This document shows positions 33,660 through 35,985 of a stretch of 35,985 nt of DNA, piece by piece. Source of the stretch: Rhodobiaceae bacterium UBA7804. GTDB taxonomy: Bacteria; Pseudomonadota; Alphaproteobacteria; Parvibaculales; Parvibaculaceae. Under the pieces are notes generated by a model, which saw only the letters and a program-made list of their open reading frames with translations, was not told the DNA's origin and searched no databases. Location: contig DLCG01000017.1 in the NCBI GenBank assembly GCA_002480495.1, forward strand, positions 271,597 through 307,581. The letters are read 5' to 3'. The position numbers and the translations under genes were made by a program. Positions within the stretch are counted from its first letter, which is position 1; each line of letters opens with the position of its first letter.

Positions 33660-34781
33660 TCAGTCGGCGCTTCTGATATCCAGATAATCCGCGCTCTGCA
33701 TTTCCATGAGCCGCGAAACGGTCCGCTCGAACTCGAAGGCGCCATCCCCTTTCTCGTAGAGCGACAGGGGCGGAGCTTCCGCCGACAGGATCAGCTTCGT
33801 TTTCGCTTCGTAAAGTGCATCGATGAGCGTCACGAAACGCTTTGCCTCGTTCCGCCTCTCCGGTCCCATGACCGGCACGTCGCGAATGATGACGGTGTGG
33901 AAGCTTTGCGCGATCTTCAGATAGTCGGCTGCGCCGAGCGGACGTGCGCATAGATCGGCGAAGGAAAAGCGCGCAACGCCGTGCCGCGCTTCCGGCACCT
34001 CCACCGCCCGCCCCTTGAGCGACAGCGTCATTGGCTCTCCATGCGGAGAATCCGTGAGCTTCTCGAAAGCATCGTCGAGCGCGGCATCCGCCGCATCTCC
34101 AAGCGGCACATGATAGACGGGCAATCCCTTGATCCGGTCGAGCCTGTAATCCACCGCACTATCGAGATGAAGCACGTCCATCTTCGTTTTCACCAGATCG
34201 ATGAAGGGCAGGAAGCGATGCCGGTTGAGCCCGCCTTCGTAGAGCCCGTCCGGCGCCCGATTCGACGTTGCAACCACGACGACACCACGGTCGAAAAGTT
34301 GTGAGAAGAGACGCCCGAGGATCGACGCATCGGCAATGTCATGGACCTGGAATTCGTCGAAGCAAAGCAACGCCGCTTCCTTCGCGACCATGTCGGCGAC
34401 GGGCGGAATGGGATCGGACCCCCTTACCTTTCCCTCCTTCTCCTTCTGCCGCCAGTCGAAGATGCGCTCATGCGTTTCCTGCATGAAGGCGTGGAAATGC
34501 ACACGGCGCTTGGGCGCGATCTCGACCGTATCGAAGAAGAGATCCATCAGCATCGACTTGCCGCGACCGACCCCGCCCCAGATGTAGAGCCCTTCGGGCG
34601 GCGTCACGGGCTTTCCGAAACCGAAACGGGAGAAAGGGCCCGCCTTCTGTCCGGGCCGCCATTCGGCAAGTTCATCGGCAAGATGCTGCAGCCGCGCCGC
34701 GATATGCGCCTGCGCCGCGTCCTCGGCAATTTCGCCGCGGGCGATCTTCTCGCGATAGGGAAGAAGCGGACCTGAACTCAT
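33660..34781 (-). CDS. zapE: Cell division protein ZapE (AFG1-like ATPase)
   Basis: ZapE is an AAA+-type ATPase that binds FtsZ and helps late constriction in E. coli; its mitochondrial relative AFG1/LACE1 acts in protein quality control. The 373-residue sequence has Walker A GGVGRGKSMLMDLF (69-76 core), RVHFHAFMQETHERI, Walker B ALLCFDEFQVHDIADA, the segment VVVVATSNRAPDGLYEGGLNR, and FADLCARPLGAADYLKIA near the end, all typical of the family. It is cytoplasmic. In alphaproteobacteria zapE commonly lies just upstream of mdh and the sucCD cluster, as here, although the lipoprotein gene is inserted between. Confidence 0.95.
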   Translation of the reverse strand: MSSGPLLPYREKIARGEIAEDAAQAHIAARLQHLADELAEWRPGQKAGPFSRFGFGKPVTPPEGLYIWGGVGRGKSMLMDLFFDTVEIAPKRRVHFHAFMQETHERIFDWRQKEKEGKVRGSDPIPPVADMVAKEAALLCFDEFQVHDIADASILGRLFSQLFDRGVVVVATSNRAPDGLYEGGLNRHRFLPFIDLVKTKMDVLHLDSAVDYRLDRIKGLPVYHVPLGDAADAALDDAFEKLTDSPHGEPMTLSLKGRAVEVPEARHGVARFSFADLCARPLGAADYLKIAQSFHTVIIRDVPVMGPERRNEAKRFVTLIDALYEAKTKLILSAEAPPLSLYEKGDGAFEFERTVSRLMEMQSADYLDIRSAD

Positions 34782-34852
34782 GACCTGCCGGAAGGGAGGA
34801 TGTCGTCTCCGCTCGTTATGAACGTCATGGCTTCAAACGGCAAGCACGAGAC

Positions 34853-35692
34853 CTAGCCCGCCGACATCGCCCGCCACTGGTCGAGATAGGGTTCGATGGC
34901 GAGCGCCTTGTCTTCCTCGGAGAGCCGAATGCCAAAATAGGTCTCGAGGACCTCTGCAATTTCATCGGCGCTGTCGAGGATCCGCGTCTCGGCCTTGCCG
35001 TCGAGACCGCGGATCTTGAAGTCGCGGTTGAAGAGCGAGATCCACTTCCCTTCCTGAGGCCGGCCTGCGATCAGGAACTGAACGAAGATCGAGGAGGGAT
35101 GGGTGGAAGTGTACCAGCTCGCCACTTCGTAGTCCGTGCGGCGGTGCGGCTCCAGCGTGAAGCGGTATATGGGCGTCCATTCGCCGGCAATCTTCGCCTG
35201 GAGTTCAAGCCCGTCCTCGTGTTCCAGAAGGCGGCGCGGCTCATGCGGCGTTTGCTGCTCGATACCCGTCTCGAGGCGGATTGGCCCCGTCATGGTAAGG
35301 CCACCGAAGCCGACATCGGCGAGGTAGCTCCCCTCCGGCAGCTCCACCCGCATCAGCATGTGCGAGCGGGCGGTATCGACCTCTTCCGGCGACATCCAGC
35401 GCACGCGGCCGATCAGCGTGGTGACATCGAAGCCGAGTTCGCGCAGCGCCGCGGCGAAGAGTGCGTTCACCTCGAAACAATAGCCGCCGCGCCTGTCCTG
35501 CACGAGCTTCTTCTGGAGTGAAGCGAGATCGAGATTGATCGGCCGCTTCGCCAGTACGTCGAGATTTTCGAACGGGATGGTAAGGGCGTGGGCGTGATGG
35601 ATTGCCTTCAGCGTTTCAAGCGTCGGCACGCGCGGGCCCTCATAGCCGATACGCGAGAAATAGGCATCGAGATCGAGTTCCTGGCCGCTCAT
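34853..35692 (-). CDS. Arylamine N-acetyltransferase family protein
   Basis: NAT enzymes transfer acetyl groups from acetyl-CoA to arylamines or hydrazines by way of a cysteine. The 279-residue protein matches the family length. The catalytic triad is visible: Cys72 in RRGGYCFEVN, His111 in RSHMLMRV and Asp126 in YLADVGFGG. IPFENLDVL and WYTSTHPSSIFVQFL are further family motifs. ATG 35692 has GGAG eight bases upstream and gives the usual start, with the first tyrosine-rich helix (LDAYFSRIGYEG) close to the N-terminus; the earlier ATG at 35725 would add 11 residues. The natural substrate is unknown. Confidence 0.92.
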   Translation of the reverse strand: MSGQELDLDAYFSRIGYEGPRVPTLETLKAIHHAHALTIPFENLDVLAKRPINLDLASLQKKLVQDRRGGYCFEVNALFAAALRELGFDVTTLIGRVRWMSPEEVDTARSHMLMRVELPEGSYLADVGFGGLTMTGPIRLETGIEQQTPHEPRRLLEHEDGLELQAKIAGEWTPIYRFTLEPHRRTDYEVASWYTSTHPSSIFVQFLIAGRPQEGKWISLFNRDFKIRGLDGKAETRILDSADEIAEVLETYFGIRLSEEDKALAIEPYLDQWRAMSAG

Positions 35693-35730
35693 GTTGCGAC
35701 TCCGTGAATGGGTGGTGGGGCTCATATAGG

Positions 35731-35758
35731 AATGGCGCCTCCCGAAGGAAGCGCCATT
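35731..35758 (-). terminator. Hairpin after mmsA, possible terminator
   Basis: AATGGCGC and GCGCCATT pair perfectly, and the stem can extend by TCC with GGA past one mismatch to a short CGAA loop. It lies 24 bases after the mmsA stop. On the minus strand the tail is CCTATAT, with few T residues, so intrinsic termination would be weak. Confidence 0.4.
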
Positions 35759-35781
35759 TCAGAAAATCGTGCCAGGGCCAC

Positions 35782-35985
35782 TCACTTCATCGTCGGAATG
35801 ACGAAGGAGGAACCTTCCTTCACACCACCGCTTGGCCAGCGTGAGGTAACGGTCTTGATCCGGGTCCAGAACTTCACGCCTTCTGGCCCGTGCTGGTTCG
35901 TGTCGCCGAAGGCCGAACGCTTCCAGCCGCCAAAGGTATGATAAGCGAGCGGCACGGGGATCGGCACGTTGATGCCGACCATGCC
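35782..35985 (-). CDS. mmsA: Methylmalonate-semialdehyde dehydrogenase, C-terminal end (cut by window end)
   Basis: Only the last 67 codons are present. GMVGINVPIPVPLAYHTFGG, then WKRSAFGDTNQHGPEGVKFWT and RIKTVTSRWP, is the typical C-terminus of CoA-acylating methylmalonate-semialdehyde dehydrogenases, which convert methylmalonate or malonate semialdehyde to propionyl- or acetyl-CoA in valine and inositol breakdown. The catalytic cysteine is outside the window. Related aldehyde dehydrogenases share parts of this end, so the subfamily is likely but not certain. Confidence 0.88.
   Translation of the reverse strand, partial: GMVGINVPIPVPLAYHTFGGWKRSAFGDTNQHGPEGVKFWTRIKTVTSRWPSGGVKEGSSFVIPTMK

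Overview
The window is GC-rich chromosomal DNA from an alphaproteobacterium. Gene content and order recall Parvibaculum and related Hyphomicrobiales/Parvibaculales, but I cannot fix genus or strain from sequence alone. It holds 29 complete protein genes and two genes cut by the window ends. I see no rRNA, tRNA, insertion sequence, prophage or CRISPR array. Almost everything is core metabolism and cell maintenance, so the interest lies in unusual versions of familiar genes.

Left part, plus strand (1-8636): the end of proA, then nadD, rsfS, rlmH, a gpmI homologue, an EnvC-type activator, the protease ctpA, a YibQ-like divergent polysaccharide deacetylase and rppH. The order gpmI-envC-yibQ is also found in E. 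coli. Here the GpmI homologue is full length but has lost the catalytic serine and all metal ligands except one Asp, so it looks like a pseudoenzyme. Next (8643-11551) come three less familiar genes: a one-pass membrane protein with a CHASE3-like domain, a small exported protein with a degenerate LytM-like barrel, and a ferritin-like di-iron protein.

Middle (11753-22005): on the minus strand lie the F1 ATP synthase genes atpH-atpA-atpG-atpD-atpC, with an unusually long atpG-atpD gap and a terminator after atpC, and the helicase gene priA. Divergent from priA run a transaldolase, a DUF484 protein and the recombinase gene xerC.

Right part, mostly minus strand (22070-32707): TCA-cycle genes in the order of transcription mdh, an MBL-fold hydrolase, sucC-sucD, sucA, sucB, lpdA. 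Hairpins after mdh, after the MBL gene and after sucD suggest several transcription units. The strongest novelty is sucA: its reading frame continues upstream, without a stop, into a Cro/XRE-type helix-turn-helix domain. Just upstream of the fused start are two inverted repeats of the form TGCC-N5-GGCA, as expected for operators. This suggests a 2-oxoglutarate dehydrogenase E1 subunit with its own DNA-binding domain. The window ends with a lipoprotein, zapE, an arylamine N-acetyltransferase and the 3' end of mmsA.
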